From Lepas anatifera (taxonomy: Eukaryota > Arthropoda > Thecostraca > Lepadidae), in NCBI GenBank assembly GCA_034440635.1, contig JAOTON010001607.1, positions 1 to 64,000 on the forward strand: 64,000 nucleotides of DNA, in the 5' to 3' direction. This document shows positions 10,938 through 23,025 of this stretch, piece by piece. Made by a program: the position numbers and the translations under genes. How positions within the stretch are numbered: position 1 is the first letter of the stretch; the number at the start of each line of letters is the position of its first letter. Under the pieces are notes generated by a model. The model was given only the letters and a program-made list of their open reading frames with translations. It did no database searches and was not told where the DNA came from.

Positions 10938-12000
10938 TATATATATTTTTTTCATTTAAGCATATTCCTTTGAAGATTGTTGCGTTCTTTGCTTTCACCA
11001 GTTTCTTTTGAAGTCTTAGTATTTTGTTGATCGTTAATTTAATATTGGACGGAATTGAATTGATGAGCTCACCAAAGTTCATAAAGTCACAATAAATTGA
11101 CATTTCGAATCTATTAGTTGATTCATTATTCAAGATAACATGTACAAAAACTGTCGCCGGTCGATTGAGTTCCAAGATAAATGCATCGCATTTGGAAAAC
11201 ATTGAGCACATTGCGAGGCGTGTGACTGACAGAATTAACACTTACAGTACGATGATTCATTTTGCTATTGTTACGTTAAACACTATCATTATTACATATA
11301 CCAGTTAGCAATCATTTTGCACACATCATTCAATACAGTTCCCTAACTAAATGAAACAGATACAAGTTTAGGAGTCAATTTGACATCATCAATAATACAA
11401 CCTGCCTAATTCCCCCATAATGCCATGGATGTGTGTGTGCTAATCTGTGCATACATCCACAGACATAAACCATCCATCAATGCACAGATTAGCACACACA
11501 CATCCATGGCATTGTGGGGAATTAGGCAGGTTGTATTGTTGATGATGTCAAATTGACTCCTAAACTTGTATCTGTTTCATTTAGTTAGGAACGGTATTGA
11601 ATGATGTGTGCAAAATGATTGCTAACTGGTAATTGTAATAATGATAGTGTTTAACGTAACAATAGCAAAATGAATCTTCGTACTGTAAGTGTTAATTCTG
11701 CCAGTCACACGCCTCGCAATGTCCTCAATGTTTTCCAAATGCGATGTATTTATCTTGGAACTCAATCGACCGGCGACAGTTTTTGTACATGTTATCTTGA
11801 ATAATGAATCAAGTAATAGATTCGAAACGTCGATTTATTGTGACTTTATGAACTTTGGTGAGCTCATCAATTCAATTCCGTCCAATATTAAATTCACGAT
11901 CAACAAAATACTAAGACTTCAAAAGAAACTGGTGAAAGCAAAGAACGCAACAATCTTCAATGGAATATGCTTAAATGAAAATATTTTTGCCCAGATATAC

Positions 12001-12003
<3 letters not shown>
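10938..12003. mobile_element. Large foldback element: ~510-bp inverted repeats around a 29-bp spacer
   Basis: Left arm 10938-11451 and right arm 11481 to about 12000 are near-perfect reverse complements, differing at only scattered bases. The spacer is 11452-11480. Both outer ends run into TA dinucleotides, so a TA target cannot be separated from microsatellite sequence. Each arm contains the same ~100-residue open frame read outward from the centre (minus strand on the left, plus strand on the right), starting MLIL and differing at about eight positions. I recognise no domain. It could be a foldback or long-TIR MITE, or a local inverted duplication. Confidence 0.85.
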
Positions 12004-13390
<1,387 letters not shown>

Positions 13391-13890
13391 ACGACTGCGT
13401 CAACTGCGTAACGTGAGGCCACCTGAAGTAGCGTGAGGTCACCTGAGGTAACGTGAGGCCACCTGAGGTAACGTGAGGTAACGTGAGGCCACCTGAAGTA
13501 ACGTGAGCTCACCTGAATTAACGTGAGCTCACCTGAGGTAACGTGAGGTCACCTGAAGTAACGTGAGCTCACCTGAGGTAACGTGAGGTCACCTGAAGTA
13601 ACGTGAGCTCACCTGAGGTAACGTGAGGCCACCTGAGGTAGCGTGAGGTCACCTGAGGTAACGTGAGGCCTCTGAGGCGACGTGAGGTCACCTGAGGTAA
13701 TTTGAGGTCACCTGAGGTAACATGAGGCCACCTGAAGTAACGTGAGGTAGCATGAGGCCACCTGAGGTAACGTGAGACCACCTGAGGTAACCTGAGGTAG
13801 TGTGAGGCCACCTGAGGCAACGTGAGGTACCTGAGGTAGCGTTAGGTCACCTGAGGTAGCGTGAGGTCACCTGAGGTCACGTGAGGCCAC
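13391..13890. repeat. 20-bp tandem repeat with GAGGTCACCTGAGG core
   Basis: About 24 imperfect units of roughly 20 bp, of the form ACGTGAGGTCACCTGAGGTA, with variants GGCCACC and GCTCACC. Many units contain an AGGTCA half-site and nearly all contain the E-box CACCTG. Units are quite diverged, more so toward the right end. Confidence 0.93.
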
Positions 13891-14329
13891 TAGCACATGC
13901 CATGCATTTGAGGTAAAGTGTCATCAATTATTCTGCATTTAAGCTTGAAACCTAAGTTAGAAGCCACTCTTTGTCAAATTGCTGCTCCTAGATCAAGTGC
14001 AGAGAGGGAGACCGCTAAAACATCGTGCAAGTCTTTGGGAATGACCCCATGTCTCCATGACCTGGCAAGACCCAGATTTGAAATGTGTTCCAAGTGTGTA
14101 AAAATAAATTGATTTACATAGCCTGGGCAGCATTCTGCTCAGGAAAACCATTTTTTCTGAAATTTTTAAAATGCCGAGAAAAGTCGTATCCACACCAGCA
14201 GGGATAGGGCTAAGTTGGCAGATTTCTGAGCAGAAGGAACCTGCAAATAATGTGGTAATATGCATAGCTTATAAACTAATAAGAGCTGTTTTTGAGGAGA
14301 CCGACCCAGCCAACAGTCAACCTGTGACC
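13891..14329. other. Unassigned sequence
   Basis: No recognisable frame, repeat or element end. Small frames on both strands lack any domain signature. Confidence 0.4.
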
Positions 14330-15116
14330 GTTAGTCAGCAGTGACCGTTAGTCAGCAGTGACCGTCCTCTGTAGCGTCCTGTGTCCTCCAGTGACCGTGC
14401 CAGCTGTGCCAGCAGTGACTGTCCTCTGTAGCGTCCTGCGTCCTCCAGTGACCGTGCCAGCTGTGCCAGCAGTGACTGTCCTCTGTAGCGTCCTGCGTCC
14501 TCCAGTGACCGTGCCAGCTGTGCCAGCAGTGACTGTCCTCTGTAGCGTCCTGCGTCCTCCAGTGACCGTGCCAGCTGTGCCAGCAGTGACCGTCCTCTGT
14601 AGCGTCCTGCGTCCTCCAGTGACCGTGCCAGCTGTGCCAGCAGTGACTGTCCTCTGTAGCGTCCTGCGTCCTCCAGTGACCGTGCCAGCTGTGCCAGCAG
14701 TGACTGTCCTCTGTAGCGTCCTGCGTCCTCCAGTGACCGTGCCAGCTGTGCCAGCAGTGACTGTCCTCTGTAGCGTCCTGCGTCCTCCAGTGACCGTGCC
14801 AGCTGTGCCAGCAGTGACTGTCCTCTGTAGCGTCCTGCGTCCTCCAGTGACCGTGCCAGCTGTGCCAGCAGTGACCGTCCTCTGTAGCGTCCTGTGTCCT
14901 CCAGTGACCGTGCCAGCTGTGCCAGCAGTGACCGTCCTCTGTAGCGTCCTGTGTCCTCCAGTGACCGTGCCAGCTGTGCCAGCAGTGACTGTCCTCTGTA
15001 GCGTCCTGCGTCCTCCAGTGACCGTGCCAGCTGTGCCAGCAGTGACTGTCCTCTGTAGCGTCCTGTGTCCTCCAGTGACCGTGCCAGCTGTGCCAGCAGT
15101 GACTGTCCTCTGTAGC
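14330..15116. repeat. 57-bp minisatellite, about 13 copies
   Basis: Units repeat every 57 bp with blocks TCCTCTGTAGCGTCCTG, CCTCCAGTGACCGTGCC and AGCTGTGCCAGCAGTGAC. Copies are nearly identical, with mainly C/T changes at two positions. Because 57 is divisible by three and the unit lacks stops in three frames, ~250-codon open frames appear on both strands. I treat these as artefacts. Confidence 0.97.
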
Positions 15117-15389
15117 TGATCCATCCCTTATTACGACTTCACTGTTTTGTATAGCAGAAAAAGGTGTCCCGGTCAGCAAAATATGGAAGGAGACCTAAAA
15201 GAAGAGAAAACCAAGCATGCGGCACCACCAGTCGCGTGATTGTTCACCTGTTCAGTGATGAGGGTGGCGCCACATACGAAGTTGAGGGTGCCATTAGCGT
15301 CGACCTGGAGGATGGCTGCCATCCAGGGGAACTCGCCGAACTGGGTGTCGGTGTCGTCAATGCCTGCCGAGGCGGGGGTCTTGCTAGAC
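15117..15389. other. Unassigned spacer between two tandem arrays
   Basis: No domain, repeat or element end seen. Confidence 0.4.
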
Positions 15390-15810
15390 AGGGAGAGATG
15401 GAGATAGATAGAAAGAGAGAGAGAGAGGGTCCTACTGCTACAGAGAGAGAGAGAGAGGGTCCTACTGCTAGACCGGGAGAGATAGAGATAGATAGAAGGA
15501 ACGAGAGGGTCCTACTGCTAAACTGGGAGAGATAGAGATAGATAGACAGAGAGAGATGGTCCAACTGCTAGACAGGGAAGAGAGAGCGAGAGAGAGAGGG
15601 TCCTACTGCTAGAGAGAGAGAGAGGGAGAAAGGGTCCTACTGCTAAACTGGGAGAGATAGAGATAGATAGAAGGAACGAGAGGGTCCTACTGCTAAACTG
15701 GGAGAGATAGAGATAGATAGACAGAGAGAGATGGTCCAACTGCTAGACAGGGAAGAGAGAGCGAGAGCGAGAGAGAGCCAGAGGGTCCTACTGCTAGACA
15801 AGGAGGGAGG
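15390..15810. repeat. Purine-rich imperfect tandem repeat
   Basis: Built from GAGAGATAGAGATAGATAGA and GAGGGTCCTACTGCTA blocks in changing combinations. A composite of about 100 bp is repeated around 15510 and 15690. The strand is strongly GA-rich, so it has triplex or H-DNA potential. Confidence 0.9.
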
Positions 15811-16616
15811 GCAGCGCGATACAGAGAGACATAGAAACGGGGAACAGCAGCGGGAGGGGGAGACAAAACGAGCATGGCAGGGCGCAGCTACTGCAGGTGA
15901 GTTAAACAGTTCTCAGTTCTGAGCCTTTCGAGAGAAAAAAACACGTCACAGCTCCTCCGGCCTTACTAGCTGATATATCCCAGCTCTAAGACCACCAGAA
16001 CCCGTTTTTTGCAACTCGGGGTCATTCAGTTTGACTCAGATTCACTTATGACCAAAACGGAATTTTTATTCTCTGTTAGCAGTATTGCAACAACATATCT
16101 AAGAAGCCTAGAGCCATAGACAAGGAATGAATTCGCGACAGGCAAGGATATTCGGACATTACAACTCGAATCTCAATGGCGACTGCCTATGCAAGGCACT
16201 ATATGTTAAAATTGTTTAATTTTTAATGGAAAGAGAAGTGTAAATTTATTCGAAAAGAGCCATAGCGAGACATCCGACAGCACAAGCTTACCACTAATGC
16301 GCGCGTTGACGCCGAAGGAGTTCCTCCTGCCGCACACCGGTTGGTAGGTGTCCACCTTTCCCACCGGACCCGCCGGATCCACCGGGTCCACCGGTGCAGG
16401 ATCTACCGGTTTCTCCTTCTGTAAAATAGCATTTGAAATTGATGTGCATAGTCAGAAGAAAACGTCCTGAATGTCCGGACGTGGTGTTCATTGCTAAAAC
16501 AATTGAATACTCCTCGCTGCGTTCTGAGCGACATAATGTCGGTTGAGGGGCTTTTGATTCTCAAAGTATTTCTCGTAAACAAATAACAGACGTGGCAGCT
16601 TTTCTTAGTCACTGAG

Positions 16617-16620
<4 letters not shown>
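15811..16620. other. Unassigned sequence
   Basis: No coding that I recognise. A Pro/Gly-rich minus-strand frame near 16340-16400 (CCACCGGGTCC-type bases) is short and lacks support. Confidence 0.35.

Positions 16621-16660
<40 letters not shown>
16618..16660. repeat. (CT)n microsatellite
   Basis: An uninterrupted CT run of about 40 bases following CTGAGTCTC. Confidence 0.97.
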
Positions 16661-16662
<2 letters not shown>

Positions 16663-17124
16663 ACGGAACTCTTAAAGGGAATGAGGCACCTGAGTCGAAT
16701 CCAGGAATGTAGTTGGAATTAGGGGTATTTTAGCCGTAAATCATGAAAACGTCCATAATTTCTCTGAAAAATGTACAATAAGTTCGACATTTTGATTTTC
16801 TAAATGTTCCTTTAATGTGAAAAATAAACATCTGCCTGTGGATGACGTCATGATCTGGCAACTACTACCATATTCAAGGGGCTTCAAGGGCTTCAATGGC
16901 TGATTACCCACCATGACGTCAGCCCTGTCGTCACACCAACAGTTGACAACTGTGGCCGCCTGGCTGGGGTAGATTTATGATACATTTCAGGTATATTTTT
17001 AGCTTTTCTCCGCGGAAATTTTTAGTTTCAAGACAAATGAAATATTGAGTAGCGGGTTTTCCGGCATGTTTTATAGCTTGGCTCTCTCAGTTAAAATCAA
17101 GTTATAACGGCGCCACATTCCCTT
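16661..17124. other. Unassigned sequence
   Basis: No frame, repeat or element end recognised. It leads directly into the 66-bp array. Confidence 0.4.
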
Positions 17125-18170
17125 TAAAAGCTGGAACTTTGTTATCAACTGCACCCCCTACTGGAAACTGGACCATACTAGAAGAACTGTTAAAAACTCG
17201 AACTTTCTTATCAGCTGCACCCCCTACTGGAAACTGGACCATACTAGAAAAACTGTTAAAAGCTGGAACTTTGTTATCAACTGCACCCCCTACTGGAAAC
17301 TGGACCATGCTAGAAAAACTGTTAAAAACTCGAACTTCCTTATCAGCTGCACCCCCTACTGGAAACTGGACCATACTAGAAAAACTGTTAAAAACTCGAA
17401 CTTTGTTATCAACTGCACCCCCTACTGGAAACTGGACCATACTAGAAGAACTGTTAAAAACTCGAACTTTGTTATCAACTGCACCCCCTACTGGAAACTG
17501 GACCATACTAGAAAACTGTTAAAAGCTGAAACTTTGTTATCAACTGCACCCCCTACTGGAAACTGGACCATGCTAGAAAAACTGTTAAAAACTCGAACTT
17601 CCTTATCAGCTGCACCCCCTACTGGAAACTGGACCATACTAGAAGAACTGTTAAAAACTCGAACTTTGTTATCAACTGCACCCCCTACTGGAAACTGGAC
17701 CATACTAGAAAAACTGTTAAAAGCTGGAACTTTGTTATCAACTGCACCCCCTACTGGAAACTGGACCATACTAGAAGAACTGTTAAAAGCTCGAACTTTC
17801 TTATCAGCTGCACCCCCCTACTGGAAACTGCACCATACTAGAAAAACTGTTAAAAGCTGAAACTTTGTTATCAACTGCACCCCCCTACTGGAAACTGGAC
17901 CATGCTAGAAAAACTGTTAAAAACTCGAACTTCCTTATCAGCTGCACCCTCTACTGGAAACTGGACCATACTAGAAGAACTGTTAAAAACTCGAACTTTG
18001 TTATCAACTGCACCCCCTACTGGAAACTGGACCATACTAGAAGAACTGTTAAAAACTCGAACTTTGTTATCAACTGCACCCCCCTACTGGAAACTGGACC
18101 ATACTAGAAGAACTGTTAAAAGCTCGAACTTTGTTATCAGCTGCACCCCCTGCTGGAAACTGGATCCGCT
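17125..18170. repeat. 66-bp minisatellite, about 16 copies
   Basis: The unit includes CTGCACCCCCTACTGGAAAC, TGGACCATACTAGAA and CTGTTAAAA; the period is 66 bp with rare 1-bp indels. Variants alternate (AAACTCG or AGCTGG; AGAAGAA or AGAAAAA), giving a hint of higher-order units. 66 is divisible by three, so frames with TAPPTGNWTILE repeats open on the plus strand and MVQFPVGGAVDN repeats on the minus strand. Confidence 0.97.
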
Positions 18171-18940
18171 TCTCACCAGGGGGTCCCGGCAGCACACGTT
18201 GATGAACTGTTCGCCACATTCGGAGTGCTGGTTGAGACCGGATCCCGGGTCGTCCTTGTTGGAACCAAACCTGTGCCGAGGGGAGAACATCATACTGGTG
18301 TTCGCCTGTATGTAGAGGCAGGCACGTCCCTCGCCCAGGGCATTTTTTAAGGAAAAGTCAGTGGGGGGCATTTCTTGTGCTGGCCATGATAGTGTCTTCA
18401 GGGGATCAAGACCCCATTTCGAGGAGGGTTTAACAAAACGTAGACGCGTTAGTGTTAAAAAATGTTTCTAAAATTTTGTGTTATTCCATGTTATTCCAGA
18501 TTATAGATGCTACCCAGGGCTGTCAAGTTTTTTCGTCGGAACAAGCAAACCGAGGTAGAAAAAGACCCAAAGAGGCGCACAATTTTATGTTCGCTAAAAT
18601 CACTAAAATCTGCCACAACGACATCTGACGTTCAGTTTTTGCACCAGTACTTCTATTCTTGTACTGCACACAAATTGTGTCATGCGGAAACGTTGTGAAT
18701 GGCCTTTTACAGTAAGTCTATGACCAGGATTTGGGATTTTACTGATTATTAAAACTGTCATTTTGATGACGTCACTTATTGTTAAAAGAGGAGATATTTC
18801 GGTTTTTAGCCTATGGAAGTGGGAAAAACCATGGTATTTGCAGATTTTCAGATCTCTCTTGTTCTTAAATTGTTCTTCGTAGAATTTCGACAAAGTGGTC
18901 CATTCCCTTTAATCAGAAACAATCATTACCATAAGCTTCT
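18171..18940. other. Unassigned sequence right of the 66-bp array
   Basis: A short Cys-containing frame follows the array at ~18180-18370 on either strand without a clear domain. The rest shows nothing recognisable. Confidence 0.35.
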
Positions 18941-19365
18941 CATAGGCAGATCCAGAGGGTAAGGCGGGGGCACTAGCCCCATTCCGATCAACCCTCGGCG
19001 CCCCCTGAAATAGTCACGGCGCTCGCCTGAAAGGTCGATGGCGCCCCCTGAAATAGTCACGGCGCTCGCCTGAAAGGGCGATGGTGCCCCCTGAAATAGT
19101 CACGGCGCTCACCTGAAAGGTCGATGGCGCCCCCTGAAATAGTCACGGCGCTCACCTGAAAGGTCGATGGTGCCCCCTGAAATAGTCACGGCGCTCACCT
19201 GAAAGGTCGATGGTGCCCCTGAAATAGTCACGGCGCTCAACTGAAAGGTCGATGGTGCCCCTGAAATAGTCACGGCGCTCAACTGAAAGGTCGATGGTGC
19301 CCCCTGGAAATAGTCACGGCGCTCGCCTGAAAGGTCGATGGTGCCCCCTGAAATAGTCACGGTGC
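18941..19365. repeat. 42-bp minisatellite, left part (about 9 copies)
   Basis: Units contain GAAATAGTCACGGCGCTC, GCCTGAAAGGTCGATGG and CGCCCC. The first ~45 bp (GCAGATCCAGAGGGTAAGG) resemble the terminus of a dispersed element also seen at 42030. The array is cut by a hAT-like insertion and resumes at 21653. Confidence 0.95.
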
Positions 19366-20208
19366 CAGAGTTGTGCGACTCACGAGCCGGAGTCAGAGTT
19401 TAACTCAAATTCCGACTAGTCCGACTCAGAGTTGAGTTGAGCTGAGTCTAAAAAAATTAGACAGGTGAGTTGAGTTGAGTTGAGTCGGTTCACACCACGT
19501 CAATGAGTTGAGTTGAGTTGTGAAGACCGCGAGTCAAATGAGTTGACAACAAAAGTTGACTCAGTATGCAAATATGTTGAATAAGTTTAAATTTGCCTAC
19601 CTTTTGGAAACCTCCTTTGAATACCTTTCCCTCCAGTGTTTCAATTGTTTCAATCAAAGTTTTAATTTCTTTCAATCTATCAAATTAATTATACGGTTCA
19701 ATTGCTTATTTTAAAGGCCCATTTGGTCTGAAGAAATCCATATGCACAAATAATACATGTACTCGAAAAATTAAACAGGCTGCTATCTCTGGCCTTGTCT
19801 TAAACATTTTAAGAGGTGGAATGCACTGCGAAATTCATTTGAAATATCTCAAAAACTCCTCATCATCAATATCTAGTATTACTTCTTTTTCAACCACCAC
19901 TCACAGTTATACACTCTGCTCCCATTTTGAAGTGTGATAGGTAGGTATGTGCTTACTGTATTGGAAGTTTTCAAGCTGAAAATTGTATTGGGTTTAAAAA
20001 TATGTATGTATTTAATGCAACACGATGATAAAATTTCCATTTCTATTGTCCTATGTCATATGTTGACATGGTATACCATTTCCTAGGTTTTGATGTAGTT
20101 CTTAGAATTTGCAATTGCAACTAGGTACTCTAGTAATTATAGCTTAGATTTTGGTTCAGCTCATGGCATAGGAATGTTTCATTTAGCAAAATTATCTAGC
20201 ATCGTTCT

Positions 20209-21052
20209 TTAACACGCGCATTGACGGGGGTCTGAACCACCTTCGCATTGACGGGGGCGGGTAGCCGCCCCCTAAGATCTCGAGAACCACGGTAGGTAGC
20301 GAAAAACGGTAAGCGATGTTGGGCTGCCCATCCACTTCTCCATCGAAAACATTTAAACCATTTTTTGTCAGGTCACATTTAAGGTCACGAGAGGTCAAAA
20401 CATGCCGTCATAGGAATAACATGTAAATTCAGTTTTTCGGCCATTACATCTGAACAAGTAAAGATAGAGCAAAACTACTTGAACTGTATGAATCCTCTCA
20501 GCAAGCCGAATCGAATGATATATAATTTGACCTTGCTAGGTCAAATCAAGGATTTGACCTGACCTGAGGTCAGGTCGGGGTCAAATTATATAAACTGCAT
20601 ATCATTAGAACTGCAAAGCCCACGCCAGTCTAATGCAGCTAAAATAAATGCTCTATCATCATCCGTTACTGAGTTATTCCGTAAAAAACATTTTTTCCCG
20701 TGTATTTCCAATGCAGAGGTCATGCCTCGTACCTGACCTTAGGTCATCGATATAAAAAATACCGCAACATATTTTAGAGAACTCGGTGGGGCCATTATGT
20801 GATATGAGTTTCAATCGGATAAGTTCTCCCTGCTCCGACTTATGCTATCTTAAACTTTTTTGAGGTCGGGTCACTTGACCTGTACTGGTGACCTGACCTG
20901 AGATGACCTTACCTCAAAATTTTTACAGAAGTTGTAAAAATGATGAGGGAAAAAGGCATGCTAAGTACGGCGGCGCTACGCGCCGCCGTTTTTCTGCTGT
21001 CTCCGAAAAACCCGAGGGGGTGGCTACCCGCCCCCGTCAATGCGCGTGTTAA
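20209..21052 (+). mobile_element. TTAA MITE family A, copy A1 (844 bp), nested in hAT-1
   Basis: TTAA at 20209-20212 and 21049-21052. The ends are inverted copies of CACGCGCATTGACGGGGG. The left end carries a second CGCATTGACGGGGG 27 bp further in. The interior has many AGGTCA/TGACCT motifs. A 10-bp stem hairpin, ACGGCGGCGC with loop TAC, is at 20967-20989, followed by TTTTTCTGCTGTCTCC. This is the unoccupied reference for copy A2, which carries a LINE. Confidence 0.93.
20967..20989. other. Subterminal GC-rich hairpin in A1
   Basis: ACGGCGGCGC, loop TAC, GCGCCGCCGT: a perfect 10-bp stem. The same hairpin is at 33936-33958 (A2) and, with loop TTT, at 29094-29116 (family C). Confidence 0.9.
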
Positions 21053-21652
21053 CAAAAACAAAAAGCGTTACCCTTATCATTCCTGAAAATACAGTTTCGA
21101 TCATGTTTTCTTAGCCGGACCTTTTTCTGATAGTATGGAGGTGCAATTATTTCCCTATTTTTGTAACCTTAACCCATTTAAGTTCCTTTCCATTCCATGC
21201 ACCTGGTTAAACATGCAAGGCTTTCTTTAGAAATCATTGCAACATGGTGTGGGAGCTTTATCTGGCCGTGGCAGTCTGGAAGAATAAAAAGATATCCCTG
21301 GCTCCTGGCTATAATTAATTTTTAATGTTTCCAATTAATTTATCTACCATCCATTAATCTTCATTTTCCTGTAAAACTCTCTGTACAGCTTATCTTTTAG
21401 TGGTTTATTAATTTGTTATTATTTATTTATATTATTTATCCTTTATTTATATATTTTGAAACTGAGTCAAAGTTTGAGTTGAGTTGAGTCGTGAGTTGAG
21501 TCGGAGTTGAGTCAGGATGATTTAGAATTGAGTCAGAGTTGAGTCGGCTCACTGAACTCTTGACAGTGAGTTGAGTCAGAGTTGAGTCGACCACTCTCAG
21601 CATATGAGTTGAGTTGAGTCGACTCAAGAAAATTCTGAAACGCACAACTCTG

Positions 21653-21700
21653 CACGGTGCTCGCCTGAAAGGTCGATGGCGCCCCTGAAAAATCGCTTCC
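21653..21700. repeat. 42-bp minisatellite, right part
   Basis: CACGGTGCTCGCCTGAAAGG and GTCGATGGCGCCCC continue the array interrupted at 19365, confirming that hAT-1 landed inside it. Confidence 0.9.
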
Positions 21701-22264
21701 CCCAGGATACGAGCAGCGGCGTCCCCACGAGAGGATTTGGCGCCCACCTGATTGGTTTTGCCGTCTAAAGGTGACACCCCCGCGACACTGTCCCCCTCCT
21801 TCTCCCGATCGGCAATACTGGATCGGCCTGTGTGACTTTCGGGATTCAGATATGCAGTGCAGCTTATTTTATTACATCCCAATTGATGAAATTTGCCGTG
21901 CTTACTATGGAGCCATGATTCTGAAAATCCTCAAAATAGGGACCACGATAATATAGTGGACTCAGAAATAAGTTGCCAGAAAAGTGAGAAATGCTACAGT
22001 GCGGCGATGCTTCTTTTCCAGCTGTCAACGCGTCGGCTTACCTATGACGAGCGACTTCACCGTCCTAGACCTGAACCATCAGTGACGAGGTGCTATCCTC
22101 CTGATATCAAGGCACCAATATCATCAGTGATCACGAGTTACACGCCGTCGGAGGGAGCAGCACCATCAGGGGTGGCATGTTTCTCGCCTGATGTCGATGA
22201 GACCGGCGCCGTCCGTGATGATGTCACCCTCCTTGCAGAGATAGTACGGCACGCAGACGCTGTC
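21701..22264. other. Unassigned sequence
   Basis: The first ~100 bp (to ~21800) resemble the flank of the dispersed element near 42130-42270. The rest is open in one plus-strand frame from 21893, but I recognise no domain. Confidence 0.35.
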
Positions 22265-23025
22265 GACGTCGCAGCTCTTCGCCTGCACACAAACAGTCAC
22301 AGCTCTGCGGCGGCTCCAGACTCCCCGCCTGCACACAGTCACAGCTCTGCGGCGGCTCCAGACTCCCCGCCTGCACACAAACAGTCACAGCTCTGCGGCG
22401 GCTCCAGACTCCCCGCCTGCACACAAACAGTCACAGCTCTGCGGCGGCTCCAGACTCCCCGCCTGACACACAGTCACAGCTCTGCGGCGGCTCCAGACTC
22501 CCCCGCCTGCACACAAACAGTCACAGCTCTGCGGCGGCTCCAGACTCCCCGCCTGCACACAAACAGTCACAGCTCTGCGGCGGCTCCAGACTCCCCGCCT
22601 GCACACAAACAGTCACAGCTCTGCGGCGGCTCCAGACTCCCCGCCTGCACACGAACAGTCACAGCTCTGCGGCGGCTCCAGACTCCCCGCCTGCACACAA
22701 ACAGTCACAGCTCTGCGGCGGCTCCAGACTCCCCGCCTGCACACAAACAGTCACAGCTCTGCGGCGGCTCCAGACTCCCCGCCTGCACACAGACAGTCAC
22801 AGCTCTGCGGCGGCTCCAGACTCCCCGCCTGCACACAGACAGTCACAGCTCTGCGGCGGCTCCAGACTCCCCGCCTGCACACAGTCACAGCTCTGCGGCG
22901 GCTCCAGACTCCCCGCCTGCACACAAACAGTCACAGCTCTGCGGCGGCTCCAGACTCCCCGCCTGCACACAAACAGTCACAGCTCTGCGGCGGCTCCAGA
23001 CTCCCCGCCTGCACACAAACAGATC
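22265..23025. repeat. 46-bp minisatellite, about 16-17 copies
   Basis: The unit comprises CAGTCACAGCTCTGCGGCGG and CTCCAGACTCCCCGCCTGCA plus CACAAA; some copies lack the CAAACA part. Copies are nearly identical. The long plus-strand frame through it switches its repeat peptide as the 46-bp period changes phase, which argues against coding. Confidence 0.96.

Larger units (their letters stand above)
19366..21652. mobile_element. hAT-1: non-autonomous hAT-like element, 2287 bp, 8-bp TSD
   Basis: The ends CAGAGTTGTGCG (19366) and CGCACAACTCTG (to 21652) are perfect 12-bp inverted repeats. An exact 8-bp duplication, CACGGTGC, lies at 19358-19365 and 21653-21660. CAG-starting ends with 8-bp duplications are the hAT signature. 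Both subterminal regions (19380-19560 and 21460-21640) are packed with GAGTT/GAGTC motifs such as GAGTTGAGTTGAGTCGG, which could be transposase sites. No transposase frame is visible, and an 844-bp TTAA MITE sits inside. Confidence 0.9.

Noticed and set aside
14348..15124. Long frames over the 57-bp array as a repeat protein
   Set aside because: The period is divisible by three and the unit lacks stops in three frames, so open frames are expected without selection.
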